Part shown: positions 1 to 7,804 of the stretch, in pieces
Layout of the letters: each line of letters begins with the position of its first letter
Position numbering within the stretch: position 1 is the stretch's first letter
NCBI RefSeq assembly: GCF_001653515.1
Contig: NZ_LYOY01000029.1
Span: forward strand, 1,612,001-1,676,000
Reading direction: 5' to 3'
Length of the DNA stretch: 64,000 bases
Source: Streptomyces sp. ERV7
Lineage (GTDB): Bacteria > Actinomycetota > Actinomycetes > Streptomycetales > Streptomycetaceae
The notes under the pieces: model-generated
The model's database searches: none
Seen by the model: only the letters and a program-made list of their open reading frames with translations
What the model was told of the DNA's origin: nothing
Made by a program: the position numbers and the translations under genes

Positions 1-162
1 GCTCGCCCGTGCAGCACGCGCCGAGGTAGCGGCAGTTGCCGTGCATGGCCGCGATCAGAGCGAGTCAGGTAGTAGAACACTGTTCCACACGCTGAACCGT
101 CGGGCTCATCCCCCATCGCCCGAACCGATGCGCCACATCCCGATCCGAAGGGACCCATCCGC
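1..162. other. Left edge, upstream region of the pectate lyase genes
   Basis: No complete gene is visible. The stretch holds a perfect 11-bp inverted repeat, GAACACTGTTC, at 75-85. It lies about 80 bp before the first pectate lyase start, a plausible position for a repressor operator; the regulator family is not known. The first ~55 bases could be the edge of a neighbouring reverse-strand gene, but too little is present to say. Confidence 0.4.
75..85. promoter_or_regulatory. Candidate operator, perfect inverted repeat GAACA-C-TGTTC
   Basis: GAACACTGTTC is its own reverse complement apart from the central base. It precedes the pectinolytic gene run (starts at 163), so a pectin-responsive repressor is an attractive reader. 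That assignment is inference; short palindromes also occur by chance. Confidence 0.3.
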
Positions 163-1155
163 ATGCGCACTCACGCCCCCCACAAGCGCCGCCGCACCCT
201 TCTGCTCGCCGCGACCGCCGTCGCCGCCACGGCACTGGCCGGGCTGCCCCAGTCGGCGGGCGCCGTCGGCGCGCCCCTCGTCGCCGCCGACACCGCTCCC
301 GTCGGCTTCGGCGCCGGCACCACGGGCGGCGGCAGCACCGCCCCGGTCACCGTCTCCACCCTCGCCGCCTTCAAGACCGCCGTCACCGGCGACAGCGCCA
401 AGGTCGTCAAGGTGAGTGGGCTGATCCCGCTCAGCGGACAGATCGACGTCGGCTCCAACACCACGGTCCTGGGCGTCGGTTCGGCCTCCGGGTTCACCGG
501 TGGCGGCCTGCGGGTGAAGCAGGAGACCAACGTCGTCATCCGCAACCTGAACATCAGCAAGCCCGTGGCCCCGGCCGACGGCATCACCGTGCAGAAGTCG
601 ACGAAGGTGTGGATCGACCACAACACCTTCTCCTCGGACCGCGACCACGGCAAGGACCACTACGACGGGCTCGTCGACATCACCCACGGCTCGGACCACG
701 TCACCGTCTCCTGGAACACCTTCAAGGACCACTACAAGGGCTCGCTCGTCGGGCACAGCGACAAGAACGCCTCCGAGGACACCGGGCAGCTGCGGGTGAC
801 GTATCACCACAACCACTTCAGCAACGTCAACTCGCGCGTTCCCAGCCTGCGGTTCGGCACCGGCCACTTCTACGACAACTACGTCGAAGGAGCCGACACC
901 GCCGTGCACTCCCGGATGGGTGCCCAGATGCTCGTCGAGAACAACGTCTTCCGCTCGACGAAGGTCGCCGTGACCACCAACCGCGACAGCGGCACCGACG
1001 GCTATGCCAACCTGCGGGGCAACGACCTCGGCGGCGCCGCCCTGGAGGTCTCCCGTACGGGCTCCCTCACCACCGCGCCCTACACCTACACCGCCGAGCC
1101 CGCCTCGTCCGTCGTCGCTTCGGTGACCGCGGGAGCCGGAGCCGGAAAGCTCTGA
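163..1155 (+). CDS. Secreted pectate lyase, polysaccharide lyase family 1
   Basis: 330 aa. Residues 1-34 form a typical Streptomyces export signal: basic MRTHAPHKRRR, an alanine/leucine core and an Ala-X-Ala-like end. The rest is a right-handed beta-helix with PL1 landmarks: WIDHN at 150-154, DGLVDI at 168-173, VTVSWN at 180-185, then a YHHN turn and NSRVPSLR, which carries the family's catalytic arginine. Enzymes of this family cleave polygalacturonate by beta-elimination with Ca2+ outside the cell. Full length for the family. It is the first of three pectate lyases in the same direction, so a pectin-degradation cluster is likely. The ATG start is chosen because the signal peptide begins there. 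Confidence 0.93.
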   Translation: MRTHAPHKRRRTLLLAATAVAATALAGLPQSAGAVGAPLVAADTAPVGFGAGTTGGGSTAPVTVSTLAAFKTAVTGDSAKVVKVSGLIPLSGQIDVGSNTTVLGVGSASGFTGGGLRVKQETNVVIRNLNISKPVAPADGITVQKSTKVWIDHNTFSSDRDHGKDHYDGLVDITHGSDHVTVSWNTFKDHYKGSLVGHSDKNASEDTGQLRVTYHHNHFSNVNSRVPSLRFGTGHFYDNYVEGADTAVHSRMGAQMLVENNVFRSTKVAVTTNRDSGTDGYANLRGNDLGGAALEVSRTGSLTTAPYTYTAEPASSVVASVTAGAGAGKL

Positions 1156-1213
1156 CGGCCGCAGGTCCAAGCAGGGGTCCAGCAGGTCCAGCAGGAGCAC
1201 AAGGAGACGAGAC

Positions 1214-2041
1214 ATGGCTTCATCAGCACCGGCCCGCTCGCGTACGCACCGCCGCGCTTTCGCGGCGGGAGCCGCGGCCTTCGCCCTGGCCGGTACCGCG
1301 ATCCTCGCGGGCTCACTCACGGGAACGGCCAACGCGGCCACCACCACGGCCGCCTGGCCGACCCCCACCAAGAGCAAGCCCGTTCCGGCGACCATCGAGG
1401 TCTCGGGCGTGTACGACGGAAAGATGCAGCGCTTCTACGGCAGCGGCGACCTCGGCGACGGCGGCCAGAACGAGAACCAGTCCCCGTTGTTCCAGCTCAA
1501 GGACGGGGCCGTCCTGTCCAACGTCGTCATCGGTGCGCCCGGCGCCGACGGTATCCACTGCCTGGGCACCTGCACGCTCAAGAACGTCTGGTGGGAGGAC
1601 GTCGGCGAGGACGCGGCCAGCTTCAAGGGCAAGTCCGCCTCCGCCGTCTACCGGGTGGAGGGCGGTGGCGCGAAGAAGGCCTCGGACAAGGTCTTCCAGT
1701 TCAACGGCGCCGGCACCCTGACCGTGACCGGCGGGTTCCAGGTCGCCGACTTCGGCAAGCTCGTCCGCAGCTGCGGCAACTGCTCCACGCAGTACAAGCG
1801 CAAGGTGGTCGTGGACAACGTGGACGCGACCGCCCCCGGCAAGGCGCTCGTCGGCATCAACAGCAACTACGGCGACAGCGCCACCCTGCGCAGCGTCCGT
1901 ATCCACGGCGACAGCAGCAAGAAGATCAAGCCGTGCGTGCGCTACGAAGGCAACAACACGGGAACCGAGCCCAAGGTGCTCGGCAGCGGACCGGACGGCA
2001 CGTACTGCCGCTACTCGGCCTCCGACATCACCTACAACTGA
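1214..2041 (+). CDS. Secreted pectate lyase, polysaccharide lyase family 3
   Basis: 275 aa with a signal peptide that probably ends at ANA-ATT near residue 41. The mature part shows the PL3 hallmark block DGIHC-GTC-LKNVWWEDVGEDAASFKG around residues 112-140, and paired cysteines (SCGNCS, KPCVRY, TYCRY) typical of this disulfide-rich family. Members cleave pectate by Ca2+-dependent beta-elimination. An AAGGAGA ribosome site lies just before the ATG. The 58-bp gap from the PL1 gene carries degenerate copies of GGTCCAGCAG. Probably co-transcribed with the PL1 gene. Confidence 0.93.
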   Translation: MASSAPARSRTHRRAFAAGAAAFALAGTAILAGSLTGTANAATTTAAWPTPTKSKPVPATIEVSGVYDGKMQRFYGSGDLGDGGQNENQSPLFQLKDGAVLSNVVIGAPGADGIHCLGTCTLKNVWWEDVGEDAASFKGKSASAVYRVEGGGAKKASDKVFQFNGAGTLTVTGGFQVADFGKLVRSCGNCSTQYKRKVVVDNVDATAPGKALVGINSNYGDSATLRSVRIHGDSSKKIKPCVRYEGNNTGTEPKVLGSGPDGTYCRYSASDITYN

Positions 2042-2064
2042 CCGTATTCCACGGCCGGTTCCCC

Positions 2065-2099
2065 ACCGCCGCCCGGCGCGGACCACGCCGGGCGGCGGT
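2065..2099. terminator. Strong hairpin between the PL3 and PL9-type genes
   Basis: Arms ACCGCCGCCCGGCG (2065-2078) and CGCCGGGCGGCGGT (2086-2099) pair perfectly over 14 bp with a 7-nt loop. There is no T-run, as is common for Streptomyces terminators. It may end the PL1-PL3 transcript or act as a processing and stabilising stem before the third gene. Confidence 0.6.
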
Positions 2100-2128
2100 A
2101 CCACCCCTCACACAACACGGGAGGCCGG

Positions 2129-2826
2129 ATGCCCGGCACAGGCAGGATCACGAGCGCCGTACTGGGGGCCGCGCTGACGGTCGCGGCCACCGTGGCGGCA
2201 CCCGGCACGGCATCCGGTGCGGTGGCTGCCGCACCGGGCATCGTCGTGGCCACGAACGGCGACGACTCCGCGCCCGGCACCCTCGCCCGGCCGCTGAGGA
2301 CCATCCAGAAGGCCGTGGACCGGGCACGCCCCGGCGACAGCATCGCGGTGCGGGCAGGGACGTACGCCCTGGACGACAACATCACCATCACCACCTCGGG
2401 CCAGGCGTCGAAGCCGATCGTCCTCGGCGCGTATCCGGGGGAGCGGGTCGTCATCGACGGCGAGCGGCTGCCCGCCAGCCACACCCCGGTCGGCGGCAGC
2501 ATCCCGCGCGCCGAACGCGGCGCGATCCACCAGGAGGCCTCCTACTGGCGGATCTCCGGCCTGGAGATCGTCCACGGCCCGTACGGCTACTACTGCGACG
2601 GCTGCGGTCACAACGTCTTCTCGCGGCTGAGCACCCACGACAACTACGAGTCCGGATTCCAGTTGCAGGGCGCCTCGGGCGACAACCAGATCCTCGACCT
2701 CGACAGCTACGACAACCGTGACCCCCGCAAGAACGGCGAGAGCGCGGACGGGCTCGCGATCAAGGAGGGCAGCGGTACGGGCAACGTGGTGCGCGGCGCC
2801 CGGCTGTGGAACAACGTCGACGAGGG
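2129..2826 (+). pseudogene. Secreted PL9-type pectate lyase, 3' end missing
   Basis: The frame opens at an ATG behind GGGAGG and encodes an export signal (to about residue 30), then NGDDSAPGTLARPLRTIQKA and RPGDSIAVRAGTY, the usual start of bacterial parallel beta-helix lyases. The block NGESADGLAIKEGSGTGNVV near residues 207-226, followed by RLWNNVDEG, fits polysaccharide lyase family 9. Similarity ends at about residue 232. From ~2824 the sequence is the antisense of mqnM, so the last half or more of the lyase (PL9 proteins usually exceed 400 aa) is absent. The frame runs on in nonsense to 3361. Either an assembly join or a deletion removed the 3' end. Confidence 0.8.
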
Positions 2827-3384
2827 CAGCACCACGGCGCCCGCCTCGTCCAGCGCCACCAGGTGGCGGAGCGTCTGCCCGTTCAGCGGGGTCTCCCGCA
2901 CCGCGACCACCAGCCGGCGCCGCTCCTTGAGCGTCACGCTCGCCGCCCGCTGCAGCAGGTCCTTCGAAAGCCCCAGCGCCACCCCGGCCACACAGGCCGT
3001 GCTGGCGGGCACGATCAGCATCCCCTTGACCGGATACGAGCCGGACGACGGCCCGGCGCCGAGGTCCCCGGCGCTCCAGTGCCTTACGCCTTCGAGTGAA
3101 GCCCCGTCCACGTCGAAGGTCCCGGGCTTCCCGTCCGCCCCCCGCGCCAGCCACTTCGCGAGGTCCTCGCGCCAGTGCGCGTCACGGAAGGCGATCCCCG
3201 TCTCGTCGAGCAGCGTGAGCCGCGAGGCACGCGAGACGACCAGGTCGACGCTCTCGCCCGCCGCCAGCAGCCCGCGCAGCACGGCCGCCGCGTACGGCGT
3301 CCCCGAAGCGCCGGAGACGCCGACGACCCAGGGCGTGCGGGGCCGCCCCGCCTCTCGCTGACTGTGTACGTTCACCTGCTCCAC
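2824..3384 (-). CDS. mqnM: MqnM, flavin prenyltransferase (UbiX family), C-terminus missing
   Basis: The reverse strand encodes WVVGVSGASGTPYAAAVLRG at the N-terminus, the UbiX FMN-binding GASG motif, and later VPASTACVAGVALGLSKDLL and RLVVAVRETPLNGQTLRHL. UbiX proteins attach a dimethylallyl group to FMN to make prenylated FMN for UbiD decarboxylases; here the partner is the adjacent mqnL. The start is GTG at 3384 or 3375. The frame follows the family to DEAGAVVLP and then enters antisense of the PL9-type gene at ~2824, so roughly the last 30 residues of the family are missing and no genuine stop is seen. The break coincides with loss of the converging lyase gene's 3' end. Confidence 0.82.
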
Positions 3385-3422
3385 GTGTCCGAGCCTATCC
3401 GGCCACCCGGGGGCGGGAACCG

Positions 3423-4325
3423 TCACACCGAGAGCCCGCGCACCAGCAGGTCGAGGAGCGCGCAGCCGAAGAGCGAGATCCCGATGAACCCGTTCGTGGT
3501 GAAGAACGCCCGGTTGAGGCGCGACAGGTCGTGCGGCTTGACGATCGTGTGCTCGTAGACGAACGCCGCCGCCACGATCACCAGGCCGATCCAGAAGAAC
3601 GCCCCGGCGTCGGTGGCCAGCGCGTACCAGACGAGGAGCGCCGTGGTGACGGCGTGACAGCCGCGGGCACCGCGGATCGCGTTCGGCACGCCGAAGCGGG
3701 CCGGCACCGACAGGACGCCGCACTCGCGGTCGGACTCGACGTCCTGGCAGGCGTAGATCAGATCGAAGCCGCCGATCCAGATGCCGACCGCCAGGCCCAG
3801 GATCACCGCGTGCCAGGACCACTCGCCGGTGATCGCGAGCCAGCCGCCGACGGGCCCCATGGCCTGCGCGAGCCCCAGGATCGCCTGCGGGAAGTTGGTG
3901 AACCTCTTGCCGTACGGATACACCACCATCGGGATGACCGCGATGGGGGCGAGGGCCAGACAGAGCGGGTTGAGCAGTCCGGCGGCGCCCAGGAACACGA
4001 CCAGCGCGATCAGCGCGCCGGTCCAGGCCGAGCGCACCGACACGGCGCCGGTGACCAGTTCGCGCTGGGCGGTGCGCGGATTGCGGGCGTCGAGCTCGCG
4101 GTCGATGATCCGGTTGCAGGCCATCGCGAACGTCCGCAGCCCCACCATGGCGACGGTGACCAGGAGCAGCTTGCCCCAGTGGATCTCCTCGTCGAGCCGG
4201 AACATCGCGGTGAGGGCGGCGATATAGGCGAAGGGCAGCGCGAAGACCGAGTGCTCGATCATGACCAGGCGAAGGAACGCCTTGGTCCGTCCGGGCTGCG
4301 GGACTGCTGCGGCTGAGGCACTCAC
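3423..4325 (-). CDS. mqnP: MqnP, UbiA-family prenyltransferase of the futalosine menaquinone pathway
   Basis: 300 aa from a GTG that overlaps the mqnL stop codon by 4 bp (GTGA), which indicates translational coupling. It is a membrane protein with about eight hydrophobic helices. The UbiA-family aspartate-rich motifs are visible: NRIIDRELDARNPRT near residue 80 and YACQDVESDRE near residue 200. UbiA enzymes prenylate aromatic acids at the membrane. In Streptomyces the homologue beside UbiD/UbiX homologues serves the late futalosine pathway, acting on a dihydroxynaphthoate-type acid. The neighbours mqnL and mqnM support this role over ubiquinone synthesis. Confidence 0.9.
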   Translation of the reverse strand: MSASAAAVPQPGRTKAFLRLVMIEHSVFALPFAYIAALTAMFRLDEEIHWGKLLLVTVAMVGLRTFAMACNRIIDRELDARNPRTAQRELVTGAVSVRSAWTGALIALVVFLGAAGLLNPLCLALAPIAVIPMVVYPYGKRFTNFPQAILGLAQAMGPVGGWLAITGEWSWHAVILGLAVGIWIGGFDLIYACQDVESDRECGVLSVPARFGVPNAIRGARGCHAVTTALLVWYALATDAGAFFWIGLVIVAAAFVYEHTIVKPHDLSRLNRAFFTTNGFIGISLFGCALLDLLVRGLSV

Positions 4326-5776
4326 TTGAGGCCGTACTCCTTCCAGCGGCGGTCGACCTTCGCCGCCGTCTCCGGGTCCGACTCGACCATGTGCGGCCAG
4401 CCGCCGTCCCGGGTGTAGCCCTCCTCGGGCCACTTCGCGGTCGCGTCGATCCCCGCCTTGCCGCCCCAGAACTGCTGGTACGAGGCGTGGTCGAGGTGGT
4501 CGACCGGCCCCTCGACGACGGTGAGGTCACGGGCGTAGTCGGTGTTGCCGAGCGCCCGCCAGGACACGTCGTGCAGATCGTGGACGTCGCAGTCGGCGTC
4601 GACGACCACGATCAGCTTGGTGAGCGACATCATGTGCGCTCCCCAGATCGCGTGCATCACCTTCTGCGCGTGCTTGGGGTACTTCTTCTCGATCGAGACG
4701 ATCGCGCAGTTGTGGAAACCGCCCGACTCCGGCAGGTGGTAGTCCACGATGTCCGGCACGATGACCTTGAGGAGCGGCAGGAAGAACCGCTCGGTGGCGC
4801 GCCCCAGCGGCCCGTCCTCGGTGGGCGGCCGCCCCACGACGATGGACTGGAGCAGCGGGCGCCTGCGCATCGTCACACAGTCGATGGTGAGCGCCGGGAA
4901 CGGCTCCTGCGGCGTGTAGAAGCCGGTGTGGTCCCCGAACGGCCCCTCGGGCAGCATCTCGCCGGGCTCCAGCCACCCCTCGATGACGACCTCGGCGCTG
5001 GCCGGGACCTGGAGCGGCACGGTCTTGCAGTCGACCATCTCGACGCGCTTGCCCTGGATGAACCCGGCGAGCATGTACTCGTCCATGTCGCCCGGGAGCG
5101 GCGCGGTGGAGGCGTAGGTGACGGCGGGCGGGCAGCCGAAGGCGATGGCGACGGGGAGGCGCTCGCCGCGCTTGGCGGCGACCGCGTAGTGGTTGCGGCT
5201 GTCCTTGTGGATCTGCCAGTGCATACCGATGGTGCGCTTGTCGTGGCGCTGGAGGCGGTAGAGCCCGAGGTTGCGCACGCCCGTCTCGGGGTGCTTGGTG
5301 TGGGTGAGCCCCAGGTTGAAGAAGGAGCCGCCGTCCTCGGGCCAGGTGAACAGGGCGGGCAGCTGGTCGAGGTCGACGTCGTCGCCGGTGAGGACGACCT
5401 CCTGGACCGGGGCGTCCTTCACCTTCTTCGGCGGGACGTGGACCATCGAGCCGAGCTTGCCGAAGGCCTCGCGCACACCGACGAAGCCGTGCGGCAGCTC
5501 GGGCTTGAGCAGCCCGCCGATCTTCTCGCTGATCTCCTCGTACGAGGCGAGCCCGAGCGCCTTGAGCAGGCGCCGGTCCGTGCCGTAGACGTTCATGGCC
5601 AACGGCATGGCGGCGCCCTTGACGTTCTCGAAGAGAAGCGCGGGGCCGCCCGCCTTGTTGACCCGGTCGACGATCTCCCCGACCTCCAGGTACGGGTCGA
5701 CTTCGGCCTTGATGCGGATGAGGTCGCCGTCGCGCTCCAGCGCCCTCAGGAGCGAGCGAAGATCGTCGTAAGCCAT
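4322..5776 (-). CDS. mqnL: MqnL, UbiD-family prenylated-FMN-dependent decarboxylase
   Basis: 484 aa, full length for UbiD. Landmarks are the N-terminal MAYDDLRSLLRALERDGDL, then LLFENVKG near residue 50, a central PEDGGSFFNLGLT block, and EGPFGDHTGFYTP near residue 280, the active-site loop region. The enzyme would decarboxylate the prenylated naphthoate made by MqnP, using the cofactor made by MqnM. It is the first gene of the mqnL-mqnP-mqnM operon on this strand. The ATG sits only 7 nt after a GATACT -10-like hexamer, so the transcript may be leaderless. Confidence 0.92.
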   Translation of the reverse strand: MAYDDLRSLLRALERDGDLIRIKAEVDPYLEVGEIVDRVNKAGGPALLFENVKGAAMPLAMNVYGTDRRLLKALGLASYEEISEKIGGLLKPELPHGFVGVREAFGKLGSMVHVPPKKVKDAPVQEVVLTGDDVDLDQLPALFTWPEDGGSFFNLGLTHTKHPETGVRNLGLYRLQRHDKRTIGMHWQIHKDSRNHYAVAAKRGERLPVAIAFGCPPAVTYASTAPLPGDMDEYMLAGFIQGKRVEMVDCKTVPLQVPASAEVVIEGWLEPGEMLPEGPFGDHTGFYTPQEPFPALTIDCVTMRRRPLLQSIVVGRPPTEDGPLGRATERFFLPLLKVIVPDIVDYHLPESGGFHNCAIVSIEKKYPKHAQKVMHAIWGAHMMSLTKLIVVVDADCDVHDLHDVSWRALGNTDYARDLTVVEGPVDHLDHASYQQFWGGKAGIDATAKWPEEGYTRDGGWPHMVESDPETAAKVDRRWKEYGLK

Positions 5777-5865
5777 GGGGTCAAGTATCGGGCACCGGTT
5801 ACCCTGGGCCCGTCACCGGGGCCGCCGGACGCCCCGCCGCCGTTCCCTGGGGGGACCTTCCGAAC

Positions 5866-6144
5866 ATGCTCAGGTATCTGCCGTTCCTGCTGGTCCTGGC
5901 GCTGTGGATCTACGCGTTCATCGACTGTCTGAACACCCCGGAGGAGGAGGTCCGCGGCCTCCCCAAGGTGGTGTGGGTCATCATCATCCTGCTCTTCGGC
6001 GAGGTGCTCCTCGGCCCGGTCGCCTGGTTCTTCGCGGGCCGCCCGCGCCGCCCGGCGCCGGGTCCCGCCTGGACGGCCCCGGACGACAACCCGGACTTCC
6101 TGGCGAGCCTGAACCGCCCCAAGGACGACGAACCCGAGCGCTGA
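5866..6144 (+). CDS. Small membrane protein with PLDc_N domain
   Basis: 92 aa. Two hydrophobic helices (about residues 4-22 and 35-57) frame the pattern DCLNTPEEEVRGLPKVVWV, which matches the short phospholipase D/cardiolipin synthase N-terminal (PLDc_N) family. The C-terminal 30 residues are polar and proline-rich. There is no catalytic domain. The family occurs in many actinobacteria as a stand-alone membrane protein of unknown function. It is divergent from mqnL. Confidence 0.8.
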   Translation: MLRYLPFLLVLALWIYAFIDCLNTPEEEVRGLPKVVWVIIILLFGEVLLGPVAWFFAGRPRRPAPGPAWTAPDDNPDFLASLNRPKDDEPER

Positions 6145-6155
6145 GCCCGCGTCGG

Positions 6156-6656
6156 CTAGCCGCTCACATACGCGTCGCGCAGCTCCTGCCACCGCTGGGA
6201 CGACCACGTCGACCAGTCCTTCGGGCGGCCCTCCAGGGCGTCCGCGAGGAACTCGAAGTGGTCGTGCCAGCCCGCCAGGCAGTCCAGGCGCAGTGCGTCG
6301 TCGCCGGGGAACTCGTTGGTGAAACGCAGTACCGTCGCCGAGGGTCCGGCGGGCTCCAGATGGAAGCGGACGCGGCCGTGCAGGTCCACCGTGTACTCGG
6401 CGACCCGGTCCACGTCCCAGGCCGTGACCTGGCCGGAGTGGACCCCCTCGGGCCCCGCGTTCAGCCAGCGCAACGTCACCGCGCCGCCCAGCCGGGGCTC
6501 CAGGACGTCGGCCGCGCAGAGCCACCCGCCCAGGCCCTCGGGGGTGGCCACGGCCGCCCAGACCCGCTCCTGCGGGTGGGGCAGCGGGAGCTCGTAGCGG
6601 AGGAGCCAGGCGCCGTCGTGGGACTCACTGGTGCCATGAGGGATCACATCCGTCAT
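6156..6656 (-). CDS. SRPBCC (AHSA1-like) ligand-binding-fold protein
   Basis: 166 aa. The pattern RYELPLPHPQERVWAAVATPEGLGGWLC starts a typical START/SRPBCC fold, with a gap-strand-rich middle (GGAVTLRW, HGRVRFHLEP) and a C-terminal helix (LAGWHDHFEFLADAL). Proteins of this type hold hydrophobic ligands, and many lie near ArsR regulators. No such regulator is adjacent here. The chosen ATG (6656-6654) lies inside the right arm of a perfect 14-bp inverted repeat. The substrate cannot be inferred. Confidence 0.8.
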   Translation of the reverse strand: MTDVIPHGTSESHDGAWLLRYELPLPHPQERVWAAVATPEGLGGWLCAADVLEPRLGGAVTLRWLNAGPEGVHSGQVTAWDVDRVAEYTVDLHGRVRFHLEPAGPSATVLRFTNEFPGDDALRLDCLAGWHDHFEFLADALEGRPKDWSTWSSQRWQELRDAYVSG

Positions 6657-6666
6657 GGCACCAGTG
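6626..6666. promoter_or_regulatory. Perfect 14-bp inverted repeat over the SRPBCC start codon
   Basis: CACTGGTGCCATGA at 6626-6639 and TCATGGCACCAGTG at 6653-6666 are exact reverse complements separated by 13 bp. The right arm contains the start codon (read on the reverse strand) and the left arm lies in the first codons. In DNA this could be an operator; in RNA it would form a stem that sequesters the start codon. Confidence 0.7.
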
Positions 6667-6712
6667 TCACCCGAACGGCCGCGCGGCGCCCGCGCACGCC
6701 GTGGCCAGGGGA

Positions 6713-7804
6713 CTACACGCCCGCGTACGAGTGCTTGCCGTTCACGAAGATGTTGACGCCGTAGTAGTTGAAGAGCCAGCAACCGAAGGCCAGCAGCGCC
6801 AGCGTCGCGGCCTTGCGGCCCTTCCAGCCGGCCGTGGCGCGCGCGTGCAGATAGCAGGCGTACGCGACCCACGTGATGAAGGACCAGACCTCCTTGGGGT
6901 CCCAGCCCCAGTAGCGGCCCCACGCGTCGCCGGCCCAGATCGCGCCCGCGATGATCGTGAACGTCCAGAGCGGGAAGACCGCCGCGTTGATCCGGTACGC
7001 GAACTTGTCCAGGGAGGCCGCGGCGGGCAGCCGCTCCAGGACCGAGGTGGCGAAGCTGCCCGGCTTGCCGCCCTCGGCGAGCTTGGCCTCGTAGCGGTCC
7101 CGGAAGAGGTAGAGCAGCGTGGCGACGGCGCCGACGTAGAAGACCGCGCCGCAGAAGATCGCGGTGGAGACGTGGATCCACAGCCAGTACGAGTGCAGCG
7201 CGGGAACCAACTGGTCGCTGGCGGTGTACAGGACGGTGACGGCGAGACCCAGGTCGAGCAGGACCGAGGTGACCAGCGGAAGGCCCAGCCAGCGCACGTT
7301 CTTCTTCAGCGCGAGGAGCGTGACGTACACACCCACGGCGACGGTGGAGAAGGTGATGTTGAACTCGTACATGTTGCCCCACGGCGCCCGCTGCACGGAC
7401 AGCGCGCGGGTGAGCACCCCGGAGGCCTCGACGAGGAACGCGAGGACGGTGAAGGACACGGCGATACGGCCGTAGAGGTCGCCCTTCACATCGCCGCCGG
7501 CCGCGCCCGGACCGTCCGGCACGTCACGGTTGCCGGAGGCGGAACGGGTGACGACCTTGGGGCGCTCCAGTACGGCGGTGCCGCCGCCCTTCTTGGCGAC
7601 CTGCACCTTCACCGTGCCCGCGGCGTCCTGCCCCGCGGCGTCGGCGGTGAGGGCGGCCGCGGTGCGGGCGACCTTGCTGCGGCTGCCGAGGATCCACTCC
7701 GCCATGTGCGCGAAGAAGGCCAGCAGATAGACCGCCATCGCCGAATAGATCAGGTAGTTACTGGTGTGCGCCAGGCTCTCGTTGGTTGTGGCGGCGAGGA
7801 TCAC
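6713..7804 (-). CDS. ccsB: CcsB (ResC), cytochrome c synthase membrane subunit
   Basis: 363 aa. An N-terminal helix is followed by a ~100-residue soluble loop and then a block of transmembrane helices bearing the heme-handling WWD-type motif WGRYWGWDPKEVWSFITW near residue 300. System II (CcsA/CcsB, ResB/ResC) complexes export heme and attach it to CXXCH motifs of c-type apocytochromes outside the membrane. The gene overlaps the resB stop by 4 bp and follows ccdA and resA upstream, which is the usual actinobacterial order. Confidence 0.93.
   Translation of the reverse strand: MILAATTNESLAHTSNYLIYSAMAVYLLAFFAHMAEWILGSRSKVARTAAALTADAAGQDAAGTVKVQVAKKGGGTAVLERPKVVTRSASGNRDVPDGPGAAGGDVKGDLYGRIAVSFTVLAFLVEASGVLTRALSVQRAPWGNMYEFNITFSTVAVGVYVTLLALKKNVRWLGLPLVTSVLLDLGLAVTVLYTASDQLVPALHSYWLWIHVSTAIFCGAVFYVGAVATLLYLFRDRYEAKLAEGGKPGSFATSVLERLPAAASLDKFAYRINAAVFPLWTFTIIAGAIWAGDAWGRYWGWDPKEVWSFITWVAYACYLHARATAGWKGRKAATLALLAFGCWLFNYYGVNIFVNGKHSYAGV

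Noticed and set aside
2826..3361. Forward continuation of the PL9-type lyase frame
   Set aside because: The residues after ~232 are the antisense of mqnM and show no beta-helix pattern, so this is read-through beyond the breakpoint.
4391..5932. 513-aa forward frame opposite mqnL
   Set aside because: Antisense to a full-length UbiD-family gene with clear motifs.
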